Shown: one piece after another, positions 1 to 8,552 of the stretch
Layout of the letters: the number at the start of each line of letters is the position of its first letter
Numbering within the stretch: the first letter of the stretch is position 1
Origin: a virus
Reading direction: 5' to 3' (one strand)
IMG/VR virus record: IMGVR_UViG_3300030294_000005
Coordinates: 124,001-188,000 of that record
DNA length: 64,000 bases
Position numbers and translations under genes: made by a program
Notes under the pieces: model-generated
Seen by the model: only the letters and a program-made list of their open reading frames with translations
Database searches by the model: none
What the model was told of the DNA's origin: nothing

Positions 1-3
1 AAT

Positions 4-816
4 ATGATTAGTCAATTATATAAAAGAATAAATTATTCTTCAGAATTTTCATATATTATATCAAGATATATAAGAGAATATGATATATCAAAAGCAAATA
101 TAAATATATTATATTCTTTAAATTTAATAACTAAATCTCAATATGAATATTTAGATAAAGCAGATAGAATGGAAAGACAGGTTATAATAGGATTGATGCA
201 ACAGAAAGATAATAACATTTCTATTGCATTGAAAAAAGGAATAATAGAAGCAAAGGAACAATTCTTTGTTTCAAATAATATACAAGATAATGAAGTATTA
301 TGTATAAAGAATGATGCTATATTTCTTATAGATAAGATAGCAGTAAATACTAAGTTTGGTATCGTTGAATTTAAAAATAAAAATACATATACTTCATATT
401 ATAAATTACCATATAATAATATTGAATTATATTATTATATTGATATAGTAAATAATTTAGAAGTCTTAACCGTTAAAGGAATAAAAGAAGATGCTGCAGT
501 ATTACATAATAATTACTTTATAGAATTTCTAAAGGTTCTATTCTGTTCAACAGAGACAGAATCAATAGAAGATACTATAGCATTATTAGTTACTTTTTAT
601 AATAATTATATACAGTTAAATTTAGAAACAGAATATTATAGAGAGTTCAATTCTGAATCTTTAATAAGATTAAAAAGAATGTCTAGATTGTATTCTTTTA
701 AAGCTGACTTCTTAGAAGAGAAGAATAAGGAGTATATAGATATATCTTTTAATCTTAATATATTAAGATTCCTGCATCAAATCTATTCTGGATTATTATT
801 TTCTAGAAAAAGATAA
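4..816 (+). CDS. Conserved phage protein of unknown function, possibly 5'-partial
   Basis: A 270-residue soluble protein if translation starts at the first ATG, three bases from the window edge. No ribosome site can be seen, so the true start may lie upstream. The sequence is rich in Tyr, Asn and Ile, has no membrane segment and no Cys cluster, and I recognise no catalytic motif. The gene is followed 21 bases later by the RyR-domain gene on the same strand, so the two may be cotranscribed. Real coding is supported by length and by the tight join to the next ribosome site. Confidence 0.75.
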   Translation: MISQLYKRINYSSEFSYIISRYIREYDISKANINILYSLNLITKSQYEYLDKADRMERQVIIGLMQQKDNNISIALKKGIIEAKEQFFVSNNIQDNEVLCIKNDAIFLIDKIAVNTKFGIVEFKNKNTYTSYYKLPYNNIELYYYIDIVNNLEVLTVKGIKEDAAVLHNNYFIEFLKVLFCSTETESIEDTIALLVTFYNNYIQLNLETEYYREFNSESLIRLKRMSRLYSFKADFLEEKNKEYIDISFNLNILRFLHQIYSGLLFSRKR

Positions 817-837
817 ATAAATATAGGGGGTATTATA

Positions 838-1422
838 ATGAAAATTATTAATTTAAGAAAAGGTGATAAATTAAAATATGTTAAAAGTGCTGTAATGGCT
901 GGTGCTTGCGAAGGTCAAATTAGTATTATACATTCTGCCAAAAATGAAGACATATCTATAAGTGGTGGAGTTTATGGTATACCTATAAATGGATTATGTG
1001 AGAATTATAAATTTATTAAAGAAGATGGTACTTTAGAAGATATAACTAAAGGATTAGGATATACCGATTTTATAGTAAGAGCAAAAAATTTAGCATTAGC
1101 ATGTTATAAAATAGGAATTGGACAACCATATAGTATAGATTTACCAAAAGAATATTTAAATGAATTAATGCAAGATACATTATTTCAGATATGTAGTTTA
1201 GACGATTCTGCTGCTATTACTCCAGAAAAAAGTCATAAAAATTGGATGGATAGAAAAATTAGATATGGATGGATATATGGTGAAACTGAAAATTTAGAAA
1301 AGAAAACTCATCCAAATCTAATCCCATTTAATAGTCTTTCTGAAATAGAAAAAAATAAATATGTAATAAATAATTTAATGTATAAAGAATTTGAAAAGTT
1401 ATGGAATGAGATATTTAAATAA
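838..1422 (+). CDS. RyR-domain protein
   Basis: A 194-residue protein. The C-terminal part (about residues 127-190) has the pattern of a ryanodine-receptor (RyR) domain: a helix, the stretch KSHKNWMDRKIRYGWIYG, then KKTHPNLIPFNSLSEIEK, ending in a Tyr-rich helix. RyR repeats occur in calcium channels but also in free-standing bacterial and phage proteins, where a ligand-binding (possibly nucleotide-derived) role has been proposed. The N-terminal 120 residues are not recognised. The start is an ATG preceded by ATAGGGGG. It is followed closely by a two-TM protein and a Cys-rich protein, probably one operon. Confidence 0.8.
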   Translation: MKIINLRKGDKLKYVKSAVMAGACEGQISIIHSAKNEDISISGGVYGIPINGLCENYKFIKEDGTLEDITKGLGYTDFIVRAKNLALACYKIGIGQPYSIDLPKEYLNELMQDTLFQICSLDDSAAITPEKSHKNWMDRKIRYGWIYGETENLEKKTHPNLIPFNSLSEIEKNKYVINNLMYKEFEKLWNEIFK

Positions 1423-1446
1423 TATAATTAGGGGATGGGATATCAT

Positions 1447-1722
1447 ATGTTTAAAAAATTAAGAAAATGGTATGTATTAAATTTATATAAAAAATTTGAT
1501 ACAACTGCTAACTTAGCTTATCATCTATATAAAAGATGGTTGATAATAAATATTATAGGATTTATCATATCATTTATTTTATATATGAGTTTTAGATTTA
1601 ATTTTATTAAATGCAATGATGGATCTATTTTAATAAGTACTTTTATGATAATGATTTGTTTTATAGGATGGAGTGTAACATCTATCGCTGGAATGAAAGA
1701 TAATTCGAGGAAAATAAAATGA
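1447..1722 (+). CDS. Small two-TM membrane protein
   Basis: About 91 residues. A basic N-terminus is followed by two hydrophobic segments (around residues 31-51 and 61-83) and a short basic tail, so it should sit in the inner membrane with both ends probably cytoplasmic. I chose the ATG at 1447 because the G-rich ribosome site (AGGGGATGGGA) overlaps the earlier in-frame ATG at 1435. The last codons overlap the next gene by 4 bases (ATGA), which suggests translational coupling. No family recognised. Confidence 0.7.
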   Translation: MFKKLRKWYVLNLYKKFDTTANLAYHLYKRWLIINIIGFIISFILYMSFRFNFIKCNDGSILISTFMIMICFIGWSVTSIAGMKDNSRKIK

Positions 1723-1949
1723 AAAAATGTTTTGGTAATTATTTTGTAGAAAATATGTGTGAAGATCATAGCTGTACAGAAAAAGGGTGTTTTGCTAGAA
1801 CAATGATCAGTAGAGGTGCATGTGCATGTCCTTATAAAGAAAATTGTACTTTATTAACACAAAGAAGACAAACAAATTATAGAAAAGAGAATAATCGTAA
1901 AATATCAGATTGTGGATATTATGAAGAGTATTCTAATAAAAGATGTTGA
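1719..1949 (+). CDS. Small Cys-rich protein
   Basis: A 76-residue protein with about nine cysteines (such as CEDHSCTEKGC, GACACPYKENC and a C-terminal Cys), suggesting one or two bound zinc ions or a disulfide-rich fold. It has no signal peptide, so metal binding in the cytoplasm is more likely. It overlaps the upstream membrane-protein gene by 4 bases and has a GAGG ribosome site inside that gene. Function unknown. Confidence 0.7.
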   Translation: MKKCFGNYFVENMCEDHSCTEKGCFARTMISRGACACPYKENCTLLTQRRQTNYRKENNRKISDCGYYEEYSNKRC

Positions 1950-2079
1950 TAATTACAATTCATTGATAAACTAGATATTATTGTTAAACTTATCTGAACA
2001 AGAATGTAAGGGAGGATACTATCAAAAGACGCATTGCTAAATAGACTATTTTATAAAATCATAAAAGAGGTGTAATATA

Positions 2080-2331
2080 ATGATTAATAGATTTTTTAGA
2101 GCATTGGGCGGAGATCCTAAAGATGGTGATGTTGTTAGATGCATAAAATCTTTTATAGTAGTTCCTCAAGTTATTGCATGTGCAACAGCTATTTATGTTG
2201 GATTTAAGCACTATAATCAACATCCTATTCTTTGCTTAGCATTAGCATATATAAGTGCTTTTTTTGCTTGGCAGGCTGGATGGGGTATGAGTATAGAGAG
2301 ATTTATAAATATAGAAAAAGATAATGAATAA
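2080..2331 (+). CDS. Small membrane protein, paralogue of the one at 57135-57398
   Basis: An 83-residue protein with two hydrophobic stretches (about residues 26-44 and 50-70) and the C-terminal signature WQAGWGMSIERFI. The protein at 57135-57398 has the same layout and the same GWGMSIERFI ending, so the two are paralogues. Both begin with a short basic segment containing a G-x-P-K-x-G pattern (GGDPKDGD here, GRPKNGN there). The start is an ATG with AGAGGTG upstream. Role unknown; small phage membrane proteins may be holins or inner-membrane effectors, but nothing here decides that. Confidence 0.75.
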   Translation: MINRFFRALGGDPKDGDVVRCIKSFIVVPQVIACATAIYVGFKHYNQHPILCLALAYISAFFAWQAGWGMSIERFINIEKDNE

Positions 2332-2350
2332 TTTATAAATAAAAAACAGG

Positions 2351-2372
2351 GTAAGATGCAATAGCATCTTAC
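2351..2372. terminator. Bidirectional hairpin terminator
   Basis: GTAAGATGC and GCATCTTAC form a perfect 9-bp stem with a 4-base loop. It is followed by a T-run on the plus strand and preceded by an A-run, so it can stop both the plus-strand unit and the convergent minus-strand gene. Confidence 0.85.
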
Positions 2373-2815
2373 TCTTCTTTTTTTACAGAATTCTTTTGTA
2401 TAGAAAATTGCATAGTAAATAAATAAACTCGTTCACTCAATAATTTATCAAAATTATCTATATTATATACTAATGATATTTTAGATATCAGAGTAGGAGA
2501 TATTCTATCTACAACTTTATGTGCAACATCTTGTGTTATTATTTTTTCTAAGTCAGCATCAACATAATCAATATCATTACGATATTCTATATTTAAAACA
2601 GTATATTCAGTAAAACATTCTTGTATAACCTTATCTAATAATGCAAATGTATCATCCTCTATATTAGATGATATGTTTAATTCATATTCCTTTAAGTCTA
2701 ATTCTCTTTTTTTAATACTTATTAATTTAATTAAAAAATAAGCCAATGCTAAAAATGCTACAGCTACAGAAAATATTAGTGTATAAAATAATATTATATA
2801 TATTAATTCTTTCAT
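2369..2815 (-). CDS. Membrane-anchored protein of unknown function
   Basis: A 148-residue protein with one N-terminal transmembrane helix (about residues 5-30) and a long acidic, helical cytoplasmic part. Size and layout resemble the minus-strand protein at 21101-21556, also a single N-terminal TM followed by a charged domain, but I could not establish homology. AGGAGG lies just upstream of the ATG and a late-type promoter motif lies 28 bases upstream, so it is probably made late. Confidence 0.7.
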   Translation of the reverse strand: MKELIYIILFYTLIFSVAVAFLALAYFLIKLISIKKRELDLKEYELNISSNIEDDTFALLDKVIQECFTEYTVLNIEYRNDIDYVDADLEKIITQDVAHKVVDRISPTLISKISLVYNIDNFDKLLSERVYLFTMQFSIQKNSVKKEE

Positions 2816-2842
2816 AATTTTAGTCCTCCTAAATTTTATTGA

Positions 2843-2855
2843 TTATATATTTGTT
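2843..2855 (-). promoter_or_regulatory. Putative late promoter (AACA-N6-TAA)
   Basis: On the minus strand the sequence reads AACAAATATATAA, followed by an AGGAGG ribosome site and the start of the gene at 2815. It matches the motif found upstream of the structural and lysis units in this window. Confidence 0.55.
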
Positions 2856-2884
2856 ACAAGAATAAAAATATATAGAGAATTACC

Positions 2885-3556
2885 CTATATATTTCTAACT
2901 TGATTATTTAATGAGGACCAGTTTATTATTTTTTCACGTAAATCTAATAAATTAGAATCAATAGATTTACCTTCGTTTTCAATAGCTCTTTTTATATAGA
3001 ATAATATTTTGAAAGCTATATCTTGAGATATACCAGTATTATATTTCTCTAAAAATTTATACCAATTACCAAAACACATTGAAGGACTTATATAAAATTC
3101 TTCAGTATTATGTTCTAATTGATGTGCTGTTAGTGATAACATCACTAATGCAATCATATTTTTTCCATGTTCCTGTTTAAGTAATTGTACTAAATCAAAT
3201 GTAGATATATACCCTTTGGTATTTAATACATGCTCTGTTATTATTATTGCTACATCATAAATTGTTAATATACAATGATGCATTTCTATAGATGCCATTT
3301 CAGCAGTTATATTACCATTGAATTGACAATGATCCAATCCTAAACCCATTAAATATCCTTTATAGTGTTTATATCTTTTAGATTTTCTAAATCTAGAAAC
3401 GGCACTATCTAAGAATTTTTTATAAGTCTCTATATCTAATAATGTTTCTTTAGTTTGATAAAATGATATTTCATAAGGACTATTAGGACTTGTTATAGTG
3501 GGGTTAAAAAATTGATTATATATTTCTATATCAGGAAATTTATTATAATCACTCAC
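2885..3556 (-). CDS. Conserved phage protein with MHH motif, unknown function
   Basis: A 223-residue soluble protein starting at GTG, with GGAGGTG 12 bases upstream. The central part contains GLGLDHCQFNG and IEMHHCILTIYDV, a run of Asp, His and Cys residues that could bind a metal as in HNH-type folds, but the full nuclease pattern cannot be confirmed by eye. The rest is helical (SLTAHQLEHN, SPSMCFGNWYKFL). A late-type promoter motif lies upstream. Function not assigned. Confidence 0.7.
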   Translation of the reverse strand: MSDYNKFPDIEIYNQFFNPTITSPNSPYEISFYQTKETLLDIETYKKFLDSAVSRFRKSKRYKHYKGYLMGLGLDHCQFNGNITAEMASIEMHHCILTIYDVAIIITEHVLNTKGYISTFDLVQLLKQEHGKNMIALVMLSLTAHQLEHNTEEFYISPSMCFGNWYKFLEKYNTGISQDIAFKILFYIKRAIENEGKSIDSNLLDLREKIINWSSLNNQVRNI

Positions 3557-3583
3557 TATTGTGTCACCTCCATTGGTATTATA

Positions 3584-3596
3584 TTATATTAATGTT
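3584..3596 (-). promoter_or_regulatory. Putative late promoter (AACA-N6-TAA)
   Basis: The minus strand reads AACATTAATATAA, 28 bases upstream of the GTG start at 3556 and just before its GGAGGTG site. Confidence 0.5.
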
Positions 3597-3641
3597 AAAA
3601 CATATTGAGACCCTTATATATGGTAAAATATAAATTGATTA

Positions 3642-3649
3642 TATATTAT
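3642..3649 (+). promoter_or_regulatory. Putative early promoter (TATATTAT core)
   Basis: TATATTAT within TTGATTATATATTATACAT, 41 bases upstream of the PEBP-like gene. It shares the core and the downstream GAATAAA with the early-type elements at 12071, 14690, 15409 and 50817. Confidence 0.5.
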
Positions 3650-3689
3650 ACATATATATAGAATAAAAATATAAAAGGAGATGATTTAA

Positions 3690-4286
3690 ATGAAAATTGC
3701 ATCAGATGCATTTATGATAGATAAGAAATATTCTATGATAAATGATAATCTAAGTATTCCTATAAGTATAGAAGATATATCTAGCGATGCCAAATCTATT
3801 GTTGTACTTTTTCATGATTTAGATCTAAATTCTAATCAATGGGTACATTGGATTATGGTAGATATACCTGTAACTACTACTTGTATTAAAGAAGGCGTTT
3901 CTAAAACTATTAATATCCCAGATGGTAGTATTGAATTGAAAAACAGTTTTGGTAATATTGGTTATGATGGACCATGTCCACCAGAGAGTGATGATGCACA
4001 TGAGTACGAATTATCTATTTTTGTAATGAAAACTGAAAAATTAGATATGTCAAAACTATTAAACCTAGATACAATACTAACTTATACTTTATTTACTATG
4101 ATATTTTTATCTGATATTTTAAGTGAATACTCAATTTCATCATTTTTTAAAACTGATAAAACAATAACCAATCCTAAATTAGATAAATCTATATCTGATG
4201 TTATAATAACTTCAGATTCTACAGATCCATATGCTAGATCTAAGGAAACTGTAGTAGGTGGAATTCAATATTATGGAGGAAAGTAA
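3690..4286 (+). CDS. PEBP-like (YbhB/YbcL family) protein
   Basis: A 198-residue protein whose first 150 residues follow the phosphatidylethanolamine-binding protein pattern: LFHDLDLNSNQWVHWIMVDIP, a SFGNIGYDGPCPPESDDAHEY loop, and a C-terminal LSIFVM strand. These correspond to the conserved D-x-W-x-HW and GY-x-GP-x-PP-x-H-x-Y ligand-site blocks. Bacterial relatives bind anionic small molecules or phospho-groups and lack a settled function. The last 35 residues are an extra tail. The ribosome site AAGGAG precedes the ATG. Two small paralogous genes follow immediately and are probably cotranscribed from the early-type promoter. A PEBP protein in a phage is unusual. Confidence 0.8.
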   Translation: MKIASDAFMIDKKYSMINDNLSIPISIEDISSDAKSIVVLFHDLDLNSNQWVHWIMVDIPVTTTCIKEGVSKTINIPDGSIELKNSFGNIGYDGPCPPESDDAHEYELSIFVMKTEKLDMSKLLNLDTILTYTLFTMIFLSDILSEYSISSFFKTDKTITNPKLDKSISDVIITSDSTDPYARSKETVVGGIQYYGGK

Positions 4287-4565
4287 ATGGGTGACGATGA
4301 AGAATTTTGTTCTGAATTAGAAAGGGGTAAAAAAATTGTTAAAAAAATAGAAGTGTTAAAAGATCTTATATTAGGAGTGAATAACGATTCTAATATAATA
4401 ATTAATAATACATATCTAATAGGACAAGCTTCTGTTATAAGTACTGTATTATTAATGGAGAATGATGAAAAATTAACTGCTAATGAAATTAAAAATCAAT
4501 TAAAAGAAATAATAAAAAATAATCCTGAATTAAAAAAATATGTAGATACTATTATGGGAGAGTGA
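4287..4565 (+). CDS. Small helical protein, paralogue of next gene
   Basis: A 92-residue, mostly helical, charged protein starting directly after the PEBP stop codon with GGAGG upstream. It shares the central motif Y-L-[IL]-GQA-x-[VI]-I-S and a KE-[IL]-[IK]-K-x-[ND] tail with the next gene, so the two arose by duplication. Function unknown. The tight linkage suggests they act together, or with the PEBP protein. Confidence 0.75.
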   Translation: MGDDEEFCSELERGKKIVKKIEVLKDLILGVNNDSNIIINNTYLIGQASVISTVLLMENDEKLTANEIKNQLKEIIKNNPELKKYVDTIMGE

Positions 4566-4571
4566 TTAATA

Positions 4572-4883
4572 ATGAATAACGAAAAAGTTTTAAACAATGA
4601 ATTAAAAGAAAATACTAAAATAAGTGTTGATGAAGTAGAAAAGAAACGTGTAAAAACTGCAATTGAGGATATTGTAAAAAAGATATTACAAGAAAAAAAT
4701 TCTGATTTAACTAATGCAGTAGAGAATGTTTATCTATTAGGACAAGCTTTTATTATATCAGGTGTTTTAATGGAAGATCCAGAAAAAACAACTTTTGCTA
4801 AATTTCAAACTCAATTAAGACATATCATAAAAGAAAATGATAAACTAAAAGAATATGTTCATGAAGTTATGAAAAATATTTAA
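4572..4883 (+). CDS. Small helical protein, paralogue of previous gene
   Basis: A 103-residue protein with a charged N-terminal extension. Its body matches the upstream gene (YLLGQAFIISGVLM against YLIGQASVISTVLLM, then an EN-x-KLKEYV tail). It starts 6 bases after the upstream stop. The operon ends at a strong terminator directly behind it. Function unknown. Confidence 0.75.
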   Translation: MNNEKVLNNELKENTKISVDEVEKKRVKTAIEDIVKKILQEKNSDLTNAVENVYLLGQAFIISGVLMEDPEKTTFAKFQTQLRHIIKENDKLKEYVHEVMKNI

Positions 4884-4916
4884 GATAAGAGCTTTATTGC
4901 TCTTATCTTTTTTATA
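4884..4916 (+). terminator. Hairpin terminator
   Basis: GATAAGAGC and GCTCTTATC form a 9-bp stem with a 6-base loop and are followed by a T-run. It closes the PEBP unit. Confidence 0.85.
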
Positions 4917-4941
4917 TTATATTTTTAGGGGGATGGTTTAG

Positions 4942-5496
4942 ATGATAATAAAGTTAGATAAGATAGTTAAAGAGAAGACTTGGAATAAGGATATAGTTAT
5001 AGTACAATTTTATAATACAGAAACTCATGAATTTTCTGTAATGGATTTTATTACAGGTAAGAAATTCAAACATGCTACAGCATTAAATTGTGATCATTTA
5101 TCATTTGTAGAAGAGAAAGATTCTAATGATGATGTTATAAAATATTTAATAGATTTAGGTATTAAAAAATTAAGTAATATACCTTCAGAGTATGGTGAAT
5201 TAATTAATCCTACAAAAGATAAAATGAAATTAATCAGCTCTAATTTAAAAGAAATAAAGAATACCGAATTAGAATTAAGAGATGGAAGATATTATAATGA
5301 AAGTAATAAATTAATAATAAGTACTATATCATTGCTGTGTGATTGTTTAATATCAATTGAAGGTGGATGTAATTGGCCTAATATTAAAATGTTACAAGAC
5401 GAAGGATATAAAGTATATGCTGGTGAAAAAGATAGTTTTGGATGGTTAACTGGGTGCGTTGAAATTGATAAAGAGCATATTATCATATATGGATAG
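4942..5496 (+). CDS. Hypothetical protein
   Basis: A 184-residue soluble protein with no recognised motif. The N-terminal half is beta-rich and charged; the C-terminal half contains two Cys close together (LLCDCL) and IEGGCNWPN. A TAGGGGGATGG ribosome site precedes the ATG. The stop codon overlaps the ribosome site of the HAD gene, so the two are likely coupled. Confidence 0.7.
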   Translation: MIIKLDKIVKEKTWNKDIVIVQFYNTETHEFSVMDFITGKKFKHATALNCDHLSFVEEKDSNDDVIKYLIDLGIKKLSNIPSEYGELINPTKDKMKLISSNLKEIKNTELELRDGRYYNESNKLIISTISLLCDCLISIEGGCNWPNIKMLQDEGYKVYAGEKDSFGWLTGCVEIDKEHIIIYG

Positions 5497-5506
5497 GAGT
5501 AATCTA

Positions 5507-6001
5507 TTGAAAGTAATATTTTTAGATATTGATGGTGTTTTAAATACAGAAAGATATGTAATTGAGCAATATAAAAAAACAGGAAAACCTCATAGTACAC
5601 ACCATTCAGAATTTGATCCAATATGTATGGAAAATCTAAAAGATTTTATTAAACAAACTGATGCATATATTGTTATTAGTTCATCTTGGAGATTAGGAAA
5701 TCACAAAACTGATAAAGGTTGGAAAACTTTAATTAATAGATTTAATACATACGGTTTACTAGATAGAATTATAGGGTGTACTCCTTGTTTAGATGATCAA
5801 TATAAAGATATGTGTTGTAGAGGACATGAGATTCAAAAATGGTTAGATGATAATAAAAATATAGATAACTTTGTAATAATTGATGATGATAGAGATATGT
5901 TTCATTTGATTAGTAAGTTAGCAAAATGTAATTTTAAAGATGGGTTTAGTGATAAAGTGAAACAAAAAGCATTAGAGATTATAAATAAGATAAGAGTTTA
6001 A
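5507..6001 (+). CDS. HAD-superfamily hydrolase (phosphatase-like)
   Basis: A 164-residue protein with the HAD motifs in order: FLDIDGVLN at the very start (nucleophile Asp and general acid Asp), ISSSWR in the middle, and IIDDDRDM near the end. This short, cap-less form with SSWR is the type found in small phage and RNA-repair-associated HAD proteins, which remove phosphates from nucleotides or nucleic-acid ends. The TTG at 5507 is chosen because it sits 7 bases after ATAGGAGT and right before the first motif. Substrate unknown. Confidence 0.85.
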   Translation: MKVIFLDIDGVLNTERYVIEQYKKTGKPHSTHHSEFDPICMENLKDFIKQTDAYIVISSSWRLGNHKTDKGWKTLINRFNTYGLLDRIIGCTPCLDDQYKDMCCRGHEIQKWLDDNKNIDNFVIIDDDRDMFHLISKLAKCNFKDGFSDKVKQKALEIINKIRV

Positions 6002-6012
6002 TACTTTTATCT
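5988..6012 (+). terminator. Hairpin terminator
   Basis: AGATAAGAG pairs with CTTTTATCT (one G-T) across a 7-base loop and is followed by T-rich sequence. It overlaps the end of the HAD gene. Confidence 0.75.
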
Positions 6013-6026
6013 TTTTTATTTTTTTG

Positions 6027-6039
6027 TACATATAAATAA
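6027..6039 (+). promoter_or_regulatory. Putative late promoter (close to AACA-N6-TAA)
   Basis: TACATATAAATAA, one base from the best form of the motif, 29 bases upstream of the large virion-protein gene and just after the terminator of the preceding unit. Confidence 0.6.
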
Positions 6040-6067
6040 TAACTTATATAAAAGAGGTGATATAGAT

Positions 6068-8494
6068 ATGGAAAAAGCTAAAATACTAACAGACAATATA
6101 CCTGTATTAGATGATATAATGTATAATACAAAATTATTAATTCTTAGAAGTGTATTAAAAGATCAAAGTAGTGCTGATATTAATGAAACAGTAGAGAGTA
6201 GAAGAAATGGAGATAAATTTACATTATGTACTGAAGGATATGGTAGATTTGAAATGTTTGAATATAAAGAATTGATATTACGAGAAGTATTAATTCCAGA
6301 ATATTTAATAATGGATTGTGTTGAAGACAATACCAAAATTCCTAGTATGTATAGAGATTTATTATTAAGTCTAACAACAGAAAGATTTCTAGCAAACTAT
6401 AATGAATTAAATAATTATTATAGAATGTTGGGTGGGTTGCCTGATATAGGAGATGAAGGTATTATATTAGATCCAACACAATATGATCTAACTGATATTG
6501 TTGGTATTGATTTTAGTCAAAAAGTTCATGAGATGTCAAAAGATGAAGCTGATATTCTTTATGCTTTAGGTATAATAGATACAGTATTAATTGATAACCC
6601 AACTAAAAAATATTTAAACTATTTAGGCTCTAGAAAGATATCTATTTATCAGGCTAGAAAGGCTGATAGATTTGAACTTTTATATATTCCAGAAGGGGTA
6701 GTTCCATTAGAAATATTAAATAGATTTAAGACTAAAATAATACTAAATAGATTATATACATTAAGAACTATATATTCAGATGCTTATAAATTTGGATCAG
6801 ACTATTATGATAATTTTATTGCAATATTAATATTGATTCAAACAACTGTAGACATGATTACTGAACTTCCAGACTATATAATAAAAAGAGAAGTATTTGA
6901 TTATAGAATGGTTCAACTTATATTTGAATCAAATGGAATTGATTATTATCCAGATATACCATTTAGATATCAAAAAGCATTAATAACCAATCTTAATAAA
7001 TTATTAAAATATAAAGCTACTACTATAGACGTAGTAGATATTTGTGCATTGTTTGGATTCGACAATATAAAGGTATTTAAATACTATATCTTACGAGATA
7101 GAAAATTAGATAAAGATAAAAATTATGTATTCTCATACACAGATGGTGTAGATGATACTGGTAATCCAACTCATACAGAAGATAAAGCTGGAGAGTATGA
7201 TCTTAGATTCATCAAAGTACCAATTGATGGGAACGTAGATAAAAGTTTATATGATAATACAATGATTAGCGATTATGATGATATAGTACTTGGAGATAAG
7301 TATTGGAATGGAATAGAAGAACATGAAGTAGTTAAAGCAAAAATGATAGAAATGGAATTTAATTATTTACAATCTAAATACTTTTCTATAGATACAATAT
7401 ATGATTTAACTTCTGTGACATTTGATGTATGCTATTTTTTCAATATGATATTTGATAATGATCGATTTGAAAAACAAATACTTATAAAAGTTCCATATAT
7501 AAATAGTACAGCATCATTTAAGTTAGTAGATCTTATATGTTATTTATTTGCATTAGGATATGAGTATCAAGGAATAGAAGATTCTATAATGGATACTCAA
7601 ACTAAAGTTCTTCATATAAAAGGATTTAATTTTGAAGCTGACTTAGCTTACCTTGCTAACTATGTTAAAGAGCAAGGATACACAATGAAAGACTTAGGAG
7701 TTGATGAATTTAAGATTCCATCATCTACGATGACATTTAATCAGTTACTAGATATATTTACTAATAATAAAAAGATATATGATCATTTAGCATATGAAAT
7801 ATTACATGCTAATAATAAAAGAACTTATGACATATATAAAAAATTATATGATGCATTAATGATAACTGAATTAAATATGAATATATTTAAAAATAAAGAT
7901 GGGGTTATGTATAAAACCTATACAGAGTTTTTAAAAGATAGAGATACTTTATTATTTTATTCATTATATCAGATAAGACAAATAACAAATGTAATGAGTA
8001 AGAAGCAACAGATAAGTGATTATATAGATAGCATAGTGTATGCACTGGAAGAATATATAACTGATAAAGAGTTCTATAATAATATTTTTTCATACATACC
8101 AACAGTATCTGCAGAATCAGTAAAATATTATATATTTAAAGTAATAGATTTCTTTAAATCATATAAGGTTCAATTAATGAATATAAATATAATCTATATA
8201 TTCGGAAGAATAGATACGTTTGTTAAAATGATAGACGATATATCTATACAGTATTCATTAACTAAAACAGATGTATTAAAATATATAGATAATAAATTAA
8301 CTAATGTAAGTATGACAAAAGAAGAACGAGATATATTACATGAGAAGTTATATATTGATCCAACTTATTGGTCAAATTTATTTTTTAGTGATTATGCAAT
8401 TCGTAAAGATACAGTAATTAATACATCAGAAATAATATTTTCAGAAAAACAAGTGTATAGAGATAGATTAGATATAAAACAAATTAATAATTAA
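6068..8494 (+). CDS. Large probable virion (baseplate-type) structural protein
   Basis: An 808-residue acidic, Tyr- and Ile-rich soluble protein without signal peptide, TM helix or enzyme motif. It contains YRMLGGLPDIGDEG near residue 120, a style I associate with large phage baseplate or tail-associated proteins, but I cannot name its family. It starts a unit with the next gene, and both are preceded by late-type promoter motifs, which supports a structural role. The start is an ATG with AAGAGGTG upstream. Confidence 0.65.
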   Translation: MEKAKILTDNIPVLDDIMYNTKLLILRSVLKDQSSADINETVESRRNGDKFTLCTEGYGRFEMFEYKELILREVLIPEYLIMDCVEDNTKIPSMYRDLLLSLTTERFLANYNELNNYYRMLGGLPDIGDEGIILDPTQYDLTDIVGIDFSQKVHEMSKDEADILYALGIIDTVLIDNPTKKYLNYLGSRKISIYQARKADRFELLYIPEGVVPLEILNRFKTKIILNRLYTLRTIYSDAYKFGSDYYDNFIAILILIQTTVDMITELPDYIIKREVFDYRMVQLIFESNGIDYYPDIPFRYQKALITNLNKLLKYKATTIDVVDICALFGFDNIKVFKYYILRDRKLDKDKNYVFSYTDGVDDTGNPTHTEDKAGEYDLRFIKVPIDGNVDKSLYDNTMISDYDDIVLGDKYWNGIEEHEVVKAKMIEMEFNYLQSKYFSIDTIYDLTSVTFDVCYFFNMIFDNDRFEKQILIKVPYINSTASFKLVDLICYLFALGYEYQGIEDSIMDTQTKVLHIKGFNFEADLAYLANYVKEQGYTMKDLGVDEFKIPSSTMTFNQLLDIFTNNKKIYDHLAYEILHANNKRTYDIYKKLYDALMITELNMNIFKNKDGVMYKTYTEFLKDRDTLLFYSLYQIRQITNVMSKKQQISDYIDSIVYALEEYITDKEFYNNIFSYIPTVSAESVKYYIFKVIDFFKSYKVQLMNINIIYIFGRIDTFVKMIDDISIQYSLTKTDVLKYIDNKLTNVSMTKEERDILHEKLYIDPTYWSNLFFSDYAIRKDTVINTSEIIFSEKQVYRDRLDIKQINN

Positions 8495-8516
8495 TGATTT
8501 ACTCTATAATATAAAA

Positions 8517-8529
8517 AACATATAAATAA
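8517..8529 (+). promoter_or_regulatory. Putative late promoter (AACA-N6-TAA)
   Basis: AACATATAAATAA, the best form of the motif, followed 8 bases later by AAGGAGG and the ATG at 8553. Confidence 0.7.
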
Positions 8530-8552
8530 TAATGATAAGGAGGAATAATTAT

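Noticed and set aside
1950-2079. Possible hidden gene or tRNA between 1950 and 2079
   Set aside because: There is a GGGAGG at 2011 and a late-like AACAAGAATGTAA at 1997, but no start codon at the right distance and no cloverleaf; left unassigned.
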